This document shows, piece by piece, positions 36,631 through 47,876 of a DNA stretch of 64,000 nt (position 1 is the stretch's first letter; each line of letters begins with the position of its first letter). A program made the position numbers and the translations under genes. The notes beneath the pieces are model-generated. The model saw nothing but the letters and a program-made list of their open reading frames with translations. It was not told the DNA's origin and searched no databases. Origin of the DNA: a bacterium (GTDB taxonomy: Bacteria; UBA8248); assembly GCA_022828125.1 (NCBI GenBank), contig JAJEJD010000018.1, forward strand, positions 226,539-290,538. The letters run 5' to 3'.

Positions 36631-38073
36631 GTGGCCTTGCAGCATAAGATGGCAATAAGGGCGGAGCAGCGTCTCGTCATGACCGCCATGATGCGGCAGG
36701 CGATTGGCCTTTTGCCGTTGAGCCGCATGGAAATGCAGCAAGCCGTTCAGCAGGAAATGTTGAATAATCCCTTGTTGGAAGAAATTCAGGATGAAGAAAA
36801 AGAAATTGTTGACGGTGAGATGCCGGAATTGAGAGTCGATGTTCCCGAGAATCAAAACGATGAGAGGGGTGAGGTGGAGATCGATTGGGAAAACATCGCG
36901 CAGGACAATTTTGATGATTTTTCGTCTTCAACCCCCAATGATGATTTTCCCACTCATGAGCAGACCTTGGCGCGGCCCGATACGTTGTATGAACACCTGG
37001 AGTGGCAATTGAGTCTTTCGGTGGTTCCTGAACCGATAGCAAGGATTGCCGGGCAAATTATTTGGAATGTAAATGAGGAAGGCTATCTCGAGGCCGACGT
37101 GGAAGAGTTGGCAGCCAACGTGGGGCTTGGGTCTCGCGAAGCTCATAAGGCGTTGGTCTTGGTGCAGGGTTTCAATCCGCCCGGAATTGCTGCGAGAACA
37201 CTTCAAGAATGCCTTCTCATACAATTGAATAATAATGAATTATCAATGAACGAAAACTGTTCTATCGTGGATTTGGCGAGAATCCTGGTGCGAAAGAATA
37301 TTGAGAAGATAGGTGAGACTTCATATGCGAAGCTCGCCAAGGCCAACGACGTCGATGTGGAAGACATCGTTCAAGCCATCGATATCATCCGGAGTCTCGA
37401 TCCTCGTCCAGGGTTGCGTTTTTCCGATCGAAGAGTGGAGATAGTGGTCCCGGATGTGAGTGTCGCCAAAAGAGGGGATGAATATGAGGTGATGCTCAAT
37501 GACGATGACTTGCCACTCCTGCGCGTGAACTCCAAGTACGCAGCCATGGTGGTCGACAAGGCGGGAATCTCGCCCGACACGCGGAAGTATCTGGAAGAAA
37601 AGTTAAGGGCGGCTGCCTGGTTTGTGAAAAGTATAGAGCAAAGAAAGCAGACGATTCTGAAAGTTTGCCGAAGTATTGTGCGCTTCCAAAAAGATTTCCT
37701 TGATCATGGCGTGAGTCATATAAAGCCCCTGATCTTGAGGGATGTGGCGCAAGATATCGGGATGCACGAATCGACTGTGAGTCGTGTTACGACGGACAAG
37801 TATATGGATACTCCACAGGGTGTTTTGAGCTTTAAGTATTTTTTTCACAGTGGGTTGGAATCGAGTGCGGGGGAGAGCGCCTCTTCGGTGGCTGTAAAGG
37901 AAATCATCAAGAGCATGGTCGCGAAGGAAAACCCTGAGAAGCCGCTCACCGACCAACAAATTTCGGATAGGCTCAAGCAGGACAACGTGGCGATAGCAAG
38001 GCGAACGGTGACGAAATACCGCAAGGAACTCCGCATCTCGCCCACCAGCAGAAGACGCAAAATACGTCAATAA
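36631..38073 (+). CDS. rpoN: RNA polymerase sigma-54 factor
   Basis: Sigma-54 recognises -24/-12 promoters and needs AAA+ activators. From the GTG at 36631 it has 480 residues. Region I is Gln/Leu-rich (MTAMMRQAIGLLPLSRMEMQQ), then an acidic region II (~60-110), the core-binding region and the C-terminal DNA-binding part with the RpoN box ARRTVTKYRK (456-465). The GTG is preceded by GAGGGG at a good distance; a GTG at 36616 is an alternative. Ribosome hibernation factor hpf, often the next gene, is absent here. Confidence 0.95.
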   Translation: MALQHKMAIRAEQRLVMTAMMRQAIGLLPLSRMEMQQAVQQEMLNNPLLEEIQDEEKEIVDGEMPELRVDVPENQNDERGEVEIDWENIAQDNFDDFSSSTPNDDFPTHEQTLARPDTLYEHLEWQLSLSVVPEPIARIAGQIIWNVNEEGYLEADVEELAANVGLGSREAHKALVLVQGFNPPGIAARTLQECLLIQLNNNELSMNENCSIVDLARILVRKNIEKIGETSYAKLAKANDVDVEDIVQAIDIIRSLDPRPGLRFSDRRVEIVVPDVSVAKRGDEYEVMLNDDDLPLLRVNSKYAAMVVDKAGISPDTRKYLEEKLRAAAWFVKSIEQRKQTILKVCRSIVRFQKDFLDHGVSHIKPLILRDVAQDIGMHESTVSRVTTDKYMDTPQGVLSFKYFFHSGLESSAGESASSVAVKEIIKSMVAKENPEKPLTDQQISDRLKQDNVAIARRTVTKYRKELRISPTSRRRKIRQ

Positions 38074-38327
38074 CCTCTAAGCGCGGTTTGCTCATGGGTT
38101 TATAATTCTCACCTGCGCACCCTATGGCTCCCAGGGGTGACTCAGGAAGATCCTTGGTCCTTTGGTTTATCTGAAAAAAAGAAAAATATTTGTTATTATT
38201 CACACAGGTGGACGTTCCATTTTCTGGTGCGCAGCATGGCGTCTCAATGGTTTCGTATCGGATGCTCATTTGGATATCCCGGAGCGGACATTGGATCTCC
38301 TGGGTGCATTTAGCATTGAGGAACATG
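38074..38327 (+). other. 254-base intergenic stretch between rpoN and hprK
   Basis: No gene with a plausible start and composition is visible; the open frames here are out of phase with hprK and run into it. A short hairpin CACCC/GGGTG lies near 38118-38140 but has no T-run, so it is not a convincing terminator. An A/T-rich patch near 38170-38200 could hold the hprK promoter, but I see no pair of boxes with proper spacing. Confidence 0.4.
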
Positions 38328-39266
38328 ATGAGCAAACTCTCGGTATCTCAATTGTATGCAGATCTACGCGAAGAGCTGAAGTTATCCGTACTTTCGGGCG
38401 AGTCTGGCATGAGCCGCCAGATCAATCATACGCACTTTCAAAAAAATGGTTTGCCGCTCGCCGGTTTTCTGAAAGCCGTACATCCCGATAGGGTTCAGGT
38501 ATGGGGCAGCACGGAGGTTCGTTTTCTTGAGAACCTCAATGAGGAGGAGCGGAGCGAGGCCGTGCGCAAATATTTTCGACTGCCCTTGTGCGCCGTGCTG
38601 GTCACAGGTGGGAAAGAAATCTTCCCGAGCATCCGGGAAGCATCTGATAAGTCCAACGTGCCGATTATCGTCTCGGGATTGCCCGGCAAGGAGTTGATGC
38701 CGAAATTGTCGGGCTATCTCGAGGAGCACCTCTCTCTTCATGCGCGGCTACACGGCGTCCTCGTTGATTTGTACGGTGTGGGGGTGCTCATTCAAGGCAA
38801 GAGCGGTATCGGGAAAAGCGAATGCGCTCTCCATTTGGTCACGCGGGGACACCGGCTCGTTGCCGATGACGTGGTGGACATCCAGTTGCGTGGGAATGAG
38901 TTGGTCGGAAAAAGCACCGAACTGCTCAAACACCACATAGAGGTGAGGGGACTCGGAATACTGAACCTGAAAGACCTCTTCGGCGTCGTGGCGATTCGAT
39001 ACGAAAAAAATGTAGAGATGATCGTCGAGTTGATTCCCTTGACCCCGGATTTGCCTTTCGAGCGTCTGGGAATCGACATCGAAACCCAAAATATCCTGGA
39101 CAAGTGCCTGCCGCACGTGAAAATTCCCGTTGCTCCCGGGAGGAATATCCCCACACTCATTGAGGTGGCGGCCAGAAACCTGTTGCTGCAAAGAATGGGT
39201 TATTTCTCCGCAGAGGAGTTCAGTCGCACACTTTCCGCTCAAATTGCTCTCGGGACGACGAGTTAG
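38328..39266 (+). CDS. hprK: HPr kinase/phosphorylase
   Basis: HprK phosphorylates and dephosphorylates HPr at Ser46. From the ATG at 38328 it has 312 residues, normal for the family. The N-terminal domain has HPDRVQVWGSTEVRFL. The kinase domain has Walker A GKSGIGKS (157-164), the LVADDVVDI segment and the signature HHIEVRGLGILNLKDLFG. An adjacent ATG at 38325 is too close to the GAGGAA site. It is followed by an EIIA-Man-like gene and HPr, with no sugar permease genes, which points to a regulatory PTS. Confidence 0.93.
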   Translation: MSKLSVSQLYADLREELKLSVLSGESGMSRQINHTHFQKNGLPLAGFLKAVHPDRVQVWGSTEVRFLENLNEEERSEAVRKYFRLPLCAVLVTGGKEIFPSIREASDKSNVPIIVSGLPGKELMPKLSGYLEEHLSLHARLHGVLVDLYGVGVLIQGKSGIGKSECALHLVTRGHRLVADDVVDIQLRGNELVGKSTELLKHHIEVRGLGILNLKDLFGVVAIRYEKNVEMIVELIPLTPDLPFERLGIDIETQNILDKCLPHVKIPVAPGRNIPTLIEVAARNLLLQRMGYFSAEEFSRTLSAQIALGTTS

Positions 39267-39299
39267 CCGGGAAGAGGAAAAGAAGAGGTATTTCGCTGC

Positions 39300-39722
39300 A
39301 TGATTGGTTTGGTGATCGTCGGCCATGGAGACTATCCGGACGCGCTGTTGAGTGCGGCCGAGTCCGTCTTGTCCGGAGCAACCCAAATGAAAGCCCTTTC
39401 CCTGCGGCCTGACGCCAACCCCGCCGGATTCACGGAAAAAATAGAAAAAGCAGTGATGGAGGTGGATGCTGGCGAGGGCGTGATTATCATGACGGATATG
39501 ATGGGAGGCGCTCCTACGAACGCGGCGCTCGCTATGCTGAACCATCCCGGGGTAGAGGTTGTGACGGGAGTGAATTTGCCGATGCTCCTGAAATTGTCGT
39601 TTATCAAGGGCAAGACCGTCTCCGAAGCGGCGCGTTTTCTGGTGGAGTATGGGAGGCGGAACCTGGCCCAGCCGAGCGAAATGATCAATTCCGTGAAACA
39701 ACGCCCAGCCAAGGAGGAATAA
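39300..39722 (+). CDS. PTS EIIA component, mannose family (regulatory type)
   Basis: A 140-residue EIIA of the mannose/fructose/sorbose family. The phospho-acceptor is H9 in IGLVIVGHGDYP, and the family motif GVIIMTDMMGGAPTNAA is present. There is no fused EIIB domain and no EIIC or EIID genes nearby. In deltaproteobacteria and alphaproteobacteria such proteins sit with HPr and HprK as a regulatory phospho-relay. A C-terminal basic tail ends the protein 9 bases before the HPr ATG. Confidence 0.9.
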   Translation: MIGLVIVGHGDYPDALLSAAESVLSGATQMKALSLRPDANPAGFTEKIEKAVMEVDAGEGVIIMTDMMGGAPTNAALAMLNHPGVEVVTGVNLPMLLKLSFIKGKTVSEAARFLVEYGRRNLAQPSEMINSVKQRPAKEE

Positions 39723-39731
39723 ACGCCCATC

Positions 39732-40001
39732 ATGGCGGAACAAAGAGTCAGCATCAGCAATCAAATGGGGCTTCACGCCAGGGCAGCGGCCAAATTCGTC
39801 AGACTGTCGAGTAAATTCGAGAGCGAAATTCTTGTTCGCTTCCGCGATATGGAGGTGGACGGAAAGAGTATCATGGGTGTCATGATGCTTGCCGCAACCC
39901 CCGGCTCGGAACTCCTGATAAGCGCGTGTGGTTCAGATGAAAATGCCGCCGTTGCAGAATTGGCGGATATGGTTCGGACCGGCTTTGGAGAAATTGCATA
40001 G
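39732..40001 (+). CDS. ptsH: phosphocarrier protein HPr
   Basis: HPr passes phosphate from enzyme I to EIIA proteins. The 89-residue protein has both phosphorylation sites: H15 (MGLHARAAAKFV) and S46 (DGKSIMGVMML), the latter being the target of HprK encoded just upstream. Family length and motifs are normal. Enzyme I does not follow; the next gene is metK, 297 bases downstream, so any ptsI must be elsewhere. Confidence 0.95.
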   Translation: MAEQRVSISNQMGLHARAAAKFVRLSSKFESEILVRFRDMEVDGKSIMGVMMLAATPGSELLISACGSDENAAVAELADMVRTGFGEIA

Positions 40002-40298
40002 GGCTTCGTGTCGCCGCGCAGGAGGTTGGAAGGGCAGATACTCATACAGACTCTACAGAAAGAGATTTAATTTATTGATAAATATATGATTAACAAAACG
40101 AATCCGAACGATTTTTTTTGCCTGTCCGCCCGGCATTCAGAAACTTTCTCGTAGACAGTTTGACGAAAAAACAACATTTTTCCCGCGCGCTTCCGTCCAT
40201 ATTCAAGAAATGATAAAAGACGCCGGAAAACACATCTAGTATAGTGAGGCGTTCGGTTGGATTTGATGACAACCTCCAATTTTTGTGGGAGATTTTAG
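40002..40298 (+). promoter_or_regulatory. metK leader region with possible ribosome-site-sequestering hairpins
   Basis: This gene-free stretch is AT-rich in its middle and holds a perfect 14-base inverted repeat ATTTAT-TG-ATAAAT (40070-40083). Just before metK, GGTTG (40255-40259) can pair with CAACC (40270-40274), and CTCC (40274-40277) can pair with GGAG (40288-40291), which is the metK ribosome-binding site. The two hairpins share base 40274, so they would compete. This looks like a translational switch, but I cannot match it to a known SAM riboswitch class. No convincing -35/-10 pair was found. Confidence 0.35.
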
Positions 40299-42787
<2,489 letters not shown>

Positions 42788-42832
42788 GGTATCTCCGCAT
42801 CCGATTCGCCGCCCGCCACGGGAGAGTTTTCT

Positions 42833-44146
42833 GTGGCCGGAAATCTATTCGCCACGTCGCGCAGGAAAAAAAAGACAAAACGGCTGTTGGGGAATTCATT
42901 TCTCATCCTTGGTTTTTTTCTCGTTTTCTGGTCACAAGAGGGGGGGAACGCCCTTGGTGCGCGGGCGTTGGACACAAGAATTCTCGGAGTCCGGGAATTC
43001 TCCACCCCGGGTTATGCGCGGATAGTCTTCATATTGAACCGCAAAACGTTTGATTTCAAATCGAACACCCTGAAAAACCCCACGCGGATTTTTATTGACA
43101 TCCCTCGCGGGCGCATTGAGCGGAGCGTCCAAATTCCGAAATTTTCTCCAGGAAGCAGCATCGTATCTCGCCTCAGGTTCGGCAACCCGGGGAATGACAG
43201 GCTGCGCCTCGTGATTGACATAGCGAAAAAACGTGATGTCAAACACCGGATTTTCACCCTCCCGAATCCGCAACGCCTCGTGGTTGACGTTTGGGCCAAA
43301 ACCACGAGCGTCCCGAAACACTCCAAAAGGGGAGAGCGCAAGCGCCCGGAACCCGGTAAATCCACCCGCGCGCTCAAGACGCCTCCACGTCGGAAGAAAC
43401 TGACCCGCCTCGAGATGAATTTGGCTCAAAGGTTTCGCCACGGTCTGGGCAGAATCGTCCTGGACCCCGGCCATGGGGGCAAGGACCCGGGCGCGGTCGG
43501 TTTATCCGGCTTGAGAGAAAAGCGAGTTGCTCTCGACATCGCACTCAGAACCAGGCGGGTGTTAAGGCGCATCATGCCGGGCAACAGGGTCTATCTCACT
43601 CGAACGACCGACAGATATATTTCCCTGTCTTACAGAACATCGTTTGCCAATGAACATGATGCGGACATATTTATCTCGATTCATGCGAACAGCGCGCATT
43701 CACGGCGCGTCCACGGAATCGAAACCTATCTTTTGAGCGAGGCGTCATCGGCCAGAGCACTCCGGCTGGCGGCCAGAGAAAGCGGGACGACCCTTGAACG
43801 CATGAGCGATTTGCAAAAAATCCTGAACGATCTGGGATTAAGGTCGAAAGTCACGGAATCTCAGCAACTGGCCCGGCAGGTCCAGCAGGCGATGCTCTCT
43901 CGTCTGAGACCCGGTTATCGCGGAATACGCGATCTGGGCGTCAAGCGTGGGCCGTTCTACGTGCTGCTCGGCGCCCGGATGCCGAGCATATTGGTCGAGG
44001 TCGCCTTTATCTCGAATCGACGGGAAGCGCAGCGGATTAGCAGCTCCAAATACCGTCAGGCGCTTGCGGAAGGAATTGCAAGAGGTATCATGCGGTTTAC
44101 AGGCGTCAGCCCAAGAAAAACCCGGAGAAACGCTCGTAGACGCTAA
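42833..44146 (+). CDS. amiC: N-acetylmuramoyl-L-alanine amidase (AmiC type, AMIN domain)
   Basis: This periplasmic zinc amidase removes peptide stems from peptidoglycan during cell separation. The 437-residue protein has a signal segment (~23-40), an AMIN domain (~45-155; RIVFILNRKTF and NPQRLVVDVW), a basic linker, and an Amidase_3 domain (~203-425). The catalytic segments are IVLDPGHGGKDPGAVG, FISIHANSAHS and LVEVAFISNRREA, with zinc ligands His, Glu and His visible. It starts with GTG. It lies next to der and near a SPOR protein, which may target similar septal glycan. Confidence 0.92.
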   Translation: MAGNLFATSRRKKKTKRLLGNSFLILGFFLVFWSQEGGNALGARALDTRILGVREFSTPGYARIVFILNRKTFDFKSNTLKNPTRIFIDIPRGRIERSVQIPKFSPGSSIVSRLRFGNPGNDRLRLVIDIAKKRDVKHRIFTLPNPQRLVVDVWAKTTSVPKHSKRGERKRPEPGKSTRALKTPPRRKKLTRLEMNLAQRFRHGLGRIVLDPGHGGKDPGAVGLSGLREKRVALDIALRTRRVLRRIMPGNRVYLTRTTDRYISLSYRTSFANEHDADIFISIHANSAHSRRVHGIETYLLSEASSARALRLAARESGTTLERMSDLQKILNDLGLRSKVTESQQLARQVQQAMLSRLRPGYRGIRDLGVKRGPFYVLLGARMPSILVEVAFISNRREAQRISSSKYRQALAEGIARGIMRFTGVSPRKTRRNARRR

Positions 44147-44174
44147 ACCCTGCTTCTTATCTGGAACCGCCTCC

Positions 44175-45542
44175 ATGGCTTCTCCTGTTTTTGTTATCGT
44201 CGGTCGCCCGAATGTGGGGAAATCTACGTTTTTCAATCGTCTTACGGGAAGACGCGATGCAATAGTGCAAGCAGAGCCCGGGGTTACTCGGGACAGACGC
44301 TACGGCGACGGGGAATGGGAAGGCAGCAAATTTTTCGTTATCGATACGGGGGGGATCGCCGCATCGGAAGGCGACCCCTTCTTGCCGAAAATTCAGGAAC
44401 AGACGACAGCCGCCATCGCGGAGAGTGATGTGGTTTTATTTCTGGTCGATGGAATCGAGGGGCTCCTTCCCGGGGATCATGAAATCGCGCAAATGCTCCG
44501 CGTCTCGAAGAAACCAGTGCTGCTCATCCTGAATAAATCAGATTCCAAGCGCGCGCGAGAGGCGGAATGGGATTTTTACCAACTGGGCCTTGGGGACGTT
44601 TGGCCCGTTTCGGCGGAGCATGGTTCAGGCGTGTCCGAGGCGATGGATGAGGCGGTTCGCATCGCTTCGGGTGAGCTTGGAAGCGAGGAGACCGGAGATG
44701 CGGATGAGCATCGTATCGCCATCGTCGGCCGCCCGAATGTGGGGAAATCCTCTTTTGTGAATCAACTCCTGGGAAGCGAACGCTCTCTGGTGAGTCCTGT
44801 CCCGGGCACAACACGAGACCCGGTGGATTCCCTGTGTTTGAGAGAGGGAAAATCTTACCGTCTCGTGGATACAGCCGGTATCAGGAGAAGAGGGAAGATC
44901 GGAAAGCGCCAGGTGGAGGCGGTGAGCATGATTATGGCTTACCGAAGTATCGAACGCGCCCAGATCGCTTTGCTGCTCATCGACGCGACCGAAGGCCCGA
45001 AAACGATGGATGCGCAGATAGCCCGCCACATCAAGGAATCCGGCCGCGCCTGCGCGATTTTGTTGAACAAATGGGACCTTGTCGAAAAGGAAAGCAAGAC
45101 GTTCGATGAGACGGTACGCGAAATCAAGGACAAACTGGTTCACATCCAATTCGCGCCCGTTCTCTCGGTCTCCGCGCTGACGGGGCAGAGGTGCGAGCGG
45201 GTATTCGACGTAATAGACAAGATTCTTGAGTCTCATTTCAGGCGTGTGCCCACCGGACAATTGAACCGGGCAATCGCGGAAATCGTTAATGCGCACCCTC
45301 CGCCCACAGTTTCGGGAGGGCGGCGTCCGAAAGTGTATTATGCTACGCAAAGCGGCGTTTCTCCGCCTCATGTCATACTTTTTGCGAGCCTTGCGAGCCA
45401 AATCCCCGTGCAGCAATATGGAAGGTACGTGGAAAACAGATTGAGAGAGCGATTTGATTTTGAGGGTACGCCGCTCCGGGTAAGCTTCCGCCAGAGAGGG
45501 AGGAGCACACCTCGAAGCCGAAGGGGAAAAGCAAGACGATAA
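44175..45542 (+). CDS. der: ribosome-associated GTPase Der (EngA)
   Basis: Der is the double-GTPase needed for 50S subunit assembly. From the ATG at 44175 it has 455 residues. The first G domain shows GRPNVGKSTFFN and DTGGI; the second shows GRPNVGKSSFVN, DTAGIRRRGKI and NKWDLVEK. A C-terminal KH-like domain follows and the protein ends in a very basic tail. The open frame extends upstream to 43947 inside amiC, but family members begin at the chosen Met (SPVFVIVGRPN). Confidence 0.95.
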   Translation: MASPVFVIVGRPNVGKSTFFNRLTGRRDAIVQAEPGVTRDRRYGDGEWEGSKFFVIDTGGIAASEGDPFLPKIQEQTTAAIAESDVVLFLVDGIEGLLPGDHEIAQMLRVSKKPVLLILNKSDSKRAREAEWDFYQLGLGDVWPVSAEHGSGVSEAMDEAVRIASGELGSEETGDADEHRIAIVGRPNVGKSSFVNQLLGSERSLVSPVPGTTRDPVDSLCLREGKSYRLVDTAGIRRRGKIGKRQVEAVSMIMAYRSIERAQIALLLIDATEGPKTMDAQIARHIKESGRACAILLNKWDLVEKESKTFDETVREIKDKLVHIQFAPVLSVSALTGQRCERVFDVIDKILESHFRRVPTGQLNRAIAEIVNAHPPPTVSGGRRPKVYYATQSGVSPPHVILFASLASQIPVQQYGRYVENRLRERFDFEGTPLRVSFRQRGRSTPRSRRGKARR

Positions 45543-45631
45543 CTTCGAGCATTTTCGAGAGTTTGGCGCAAACGCACAACCCTATAGTTCATACCCAGCT
45601 TTAATGATGCCCCGCAAGTAATTCAATCTGA

Positions 45632-45660
45632 TTGACAAAACGAACCTTGAATGGCACGAT
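45632..45660 (+). promoter_or_regulatory. candidate promoter upstream of the EF-G-like gene
   Basis: A perfect TTGACA (45632-45637) is followed after 17 bases by CACGAT (45655-45660), a weak -10 with three of six consensus bases. It lies 100 bases before the EF-G-like ATG in a 217-base gene-free stretch after der. The strong -35 and exact spacing support it; the poor -10 makes it uncertain. Confidence 0.35.
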
Positions 45661-45759
45661 TTCAAACATATTTGTTTTCGTACTCATCACCGAGTCGGGC
45701 GCGAGGCTCTTTCTAAACGTCACGTTGCCAAGGGACTGATATCAGAGGAGTTGAAGTAA

Positions 45760-47847
45760 ATGGCGGCGCACGAAACAGACACAATCCGAAACGTAGCTTT
45801 CGTGGGAGAGGGAGGAAACGGGAAAACTTCCCTTGTGGAGGCCTGCCTTTTCACCGCTGGAAGCACGGACAGACAGGGAAAGGTGGACGCAGGCAACACG
45901 ATACTTGACTCGGAACCCGAAGAAGTGAAAAGAAATTCCTCCATCCTGGGCGCGGTGGCCTACGCCGATTGGAACAGGCATCGTATCAATCTTCTCGACA
46001 CGCCGGGATATTCGAATTTCATATCGGATACCGTCGCAGCCATTTGCGCATGTGACAACGCCGTCGTCGTGCTGAATTCTCATTCAGAACCCAAGGTGAT
46101 TACCGAAAAAGTTTTGGGTTGGGCCGAGGAAGAAGGCTTGTCTCAATTCATATTTCTGAATCAGATGGATCATGAACAAGCCGATTTGAGCCGCGCGATG
46201 GAATTTGCGGAAAAGACGATTGGCAAACGTCTCGTGGTATTGCAGGTGCCCATGAACCCGGGCGCCGGTTTCAACGGGGTTGTCGATCTCATCTCGGGCA
46301 AAGCTTTCACCTATCAAGTCGAGGGGAATGGGAAAGGTGTGGAGAGCGATATTCCCGCAGAACTAGCCGATACCTGCGAAGAGTATCGCGGGCATCTCAT
46401 CGAGTTCGCCGCCGAGGCGAATGAAGAGGTTCTCGAAAAATATCTGGAGGGAGAGGAACTTTCGGCGGATGAGATAGTCCAGGGATTACGCCAGGGGATT
46501 CAGGAAGGTTCCTTTCTGCCGGTTTTGTGCGGTTGTGGATTGAAAAACGTCGGCACGGACCTGTTGCTCCAGGCAATTGAGGCGTTCGGCGCCTCGCCTT
46601 CGGCGCATGAATTCAAAGCGAAAAATACGAACGGCGAGGAAGTGAGCATCAAAGCGGACTCAGGCGAACCTTTCCGCGCCCTGGTGTTCAAGACGGTCGT
46701 GGACGCTTTCGCCGGCAAGTTGAATTATTTCCGGGTGGTCTCGGGCGAGGTTTCTTCCGACACCGGCGTTCTGAACACCACGCAATCGGAGAAAGAGAGA
46801 ATCGGTTCCTTGCTCTTCATTCAGGGCAAAGGACAGTCTCCCGTCTCGGACAAACTGGTGCCGGGAGATATCGCCGCGCTCGCCAAGCTGAAAACCACGA
46901 GAACCGGGGATACGCTTTGCGACGATGCCGGCGCCGTCGTGTTCGAACCCATTAAGTTCCCTTCGCCCGTCATCTCCTACGCGGTCGCGCCCAAGAGTAA
47001 GGGCGATGAGGAAAAACTCAGCACGGCTCTCGCGCGTTTGCGCGATGAGGATCCCGCACTCACCATCAGCCGCGACCCCCAGACAAAAGAAATGCTTCTT
47101 TCGGGTCTGGGCGTTCTGCACATCGAGGTGGTAGTCGAGCGCATCAAGCGCAAATATGGTGTGGAAGTGGAGATGCAGACCCCGCGTGTGCCCTACAAGG
47201 AAACGATCAAGGGCAGAACCAAGGTGCAGGGCCGCTACAAGAAACAAACCGGCGGGCGGGGACAGTTCGGAGACACCTGGCTTGAGATCGAGCCGCTGCA
47301 GCGTGGCGGCGGGTTCGAGTTCGTGGATAAGATTGTCGGTGGCGCCATTCCTAAAACCTTCATCCCCGCCGTGGAGAAGGGGATTGTGGAAGCGATGGAT
47401 TCCGGAACCCTGGCGGGCTATCCCGTTACGGATCTGAAAATCACGCTTTACGACGGCAGTTTTCACAACGTCGACAGTTCCGAGATGGCCTTCAAGATTG
47501 CCGGCTCTCTCGGTTTCAAGAAAGGCGTTCAGGAGTGCAGGCCGACTCTTCTCGAACCGATTATGAACATGCAAATCGTTGTGCCGGAAGAATATATGGG
47601 TGACATCATCGGCGACATGAATTCACGCAGGGGCAGGGTGCTCGGCATGGACCCGGGCGTCGCCGGCAAACAGGTCATCAAATCTCAAGTTCCCATGGCG
47701 GAGGTGTTGAACTATGCGCCCGCGCTGCGGTCGCTGACCGCAGATCGGGGTGATTTCTCGATGGAATTTTCTCACTATGAGGAAGTACCGGGACAAATTT
47801 CGGAGAAAATCATATCTGAAGCGGCGACTGCCCGTGAGAGCGAGTGA
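45760..47847 (+). CDS. elongation factor G-like GTPase (EF-G paralogue)
   Basis: A 695-residue protein with the five-domain layout of EF-G: G domain, domain II, then domains III-V ending in the beta-alpha-beta region with IIGDMNSRRGRVLGM. It departs from standard EF-G in its G motifs. G1 reads GEGGNGKTS. The G2 region reads VKRNSSI, where RGITI is usual. G3 reads DTPGY (80-84) with Tyr in place of the catalytic His, and G4 reads NQMD (134-137). These features are typical of the EF-G-like/EF-G2 group rather than of the essential translocase. No rpsL, rpsG or tuf neighbours are present. It is probably a ribosome-binding GTPase with slow or altered hydrolysis; the role is inference. Confidence 0.85.
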   Translation: MAAHETDTIRNVAFVGEGGNGKTSLVEACLFTAGSTDRQGKVDAGNTILDSEPEEVKRNSSILGAVAYADWNRHRINLLDTPGYSNFISDTVAAICACDNAVVVLNSHSEPKVITEKVLGWAEEEGLSQFIFLNQMDHEQADLSRAMEFAEKTIGKRLVVLQVPMNPGAGFNGVVDLISGKAFTYQVEGNGKGVESDIPAELADTCEEYRGHLIEFAAEANEEVLEKYLEGEELSADEIVQGLRQGIQEGSFLPVLCGCGLKNVGTDLLLQAIEAFGASPSAHEFKAKNTNGEEVSIKADSGEPFRALVFKTVVDAFAGKLNYFRVVSGEVSSDTGVLNTTQSEKERIGSLLFIQGKGQSPVSDKLVPGDIAALAKLKTTRTGDTLCDDAGAVVFEPIKFPSPVISYAVAPKSKGDEEKLSTALARLRDEDPALTISRDPQTKEMLLSGLGVLHIEVVVERIKRKYGVEVEMQTPRVPYKETIKGRTKVQGRYKKQTGGRGQFGDTWLEIEPLQRGGGFEFVDKIVGGAIPKTFIPAVEKGIVEAMDSGTLAGYPVTDLKITLYDGSFHNVDSSEMAFKIAGSLGFKKGVQECRPTLLEPIMNMQIVVPEEYMGDIIGDMNSRRGRVLGMDPGVAGKQVIKSQVPMAEVLNYAPALRSLTADRGDFSMEFSHYEEVPGQISEKIISEAATARESE

Positions 47848-47876
47848 TTCGCATATAGAGGTAGAGGGTTCTTATC

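Noticed and set aside
38162..38491. 109-residue plus-strand frame between rpoN and hprK
   Set aside because: Out of frame with hprK and overlapping its start; composition not like a protein.
40067..40279. Minus-strand frames of 60-70 residues upstream of metK
   Set aside because: No ribosome-binding site or known family, and the stretch looks like a regulatory leader.
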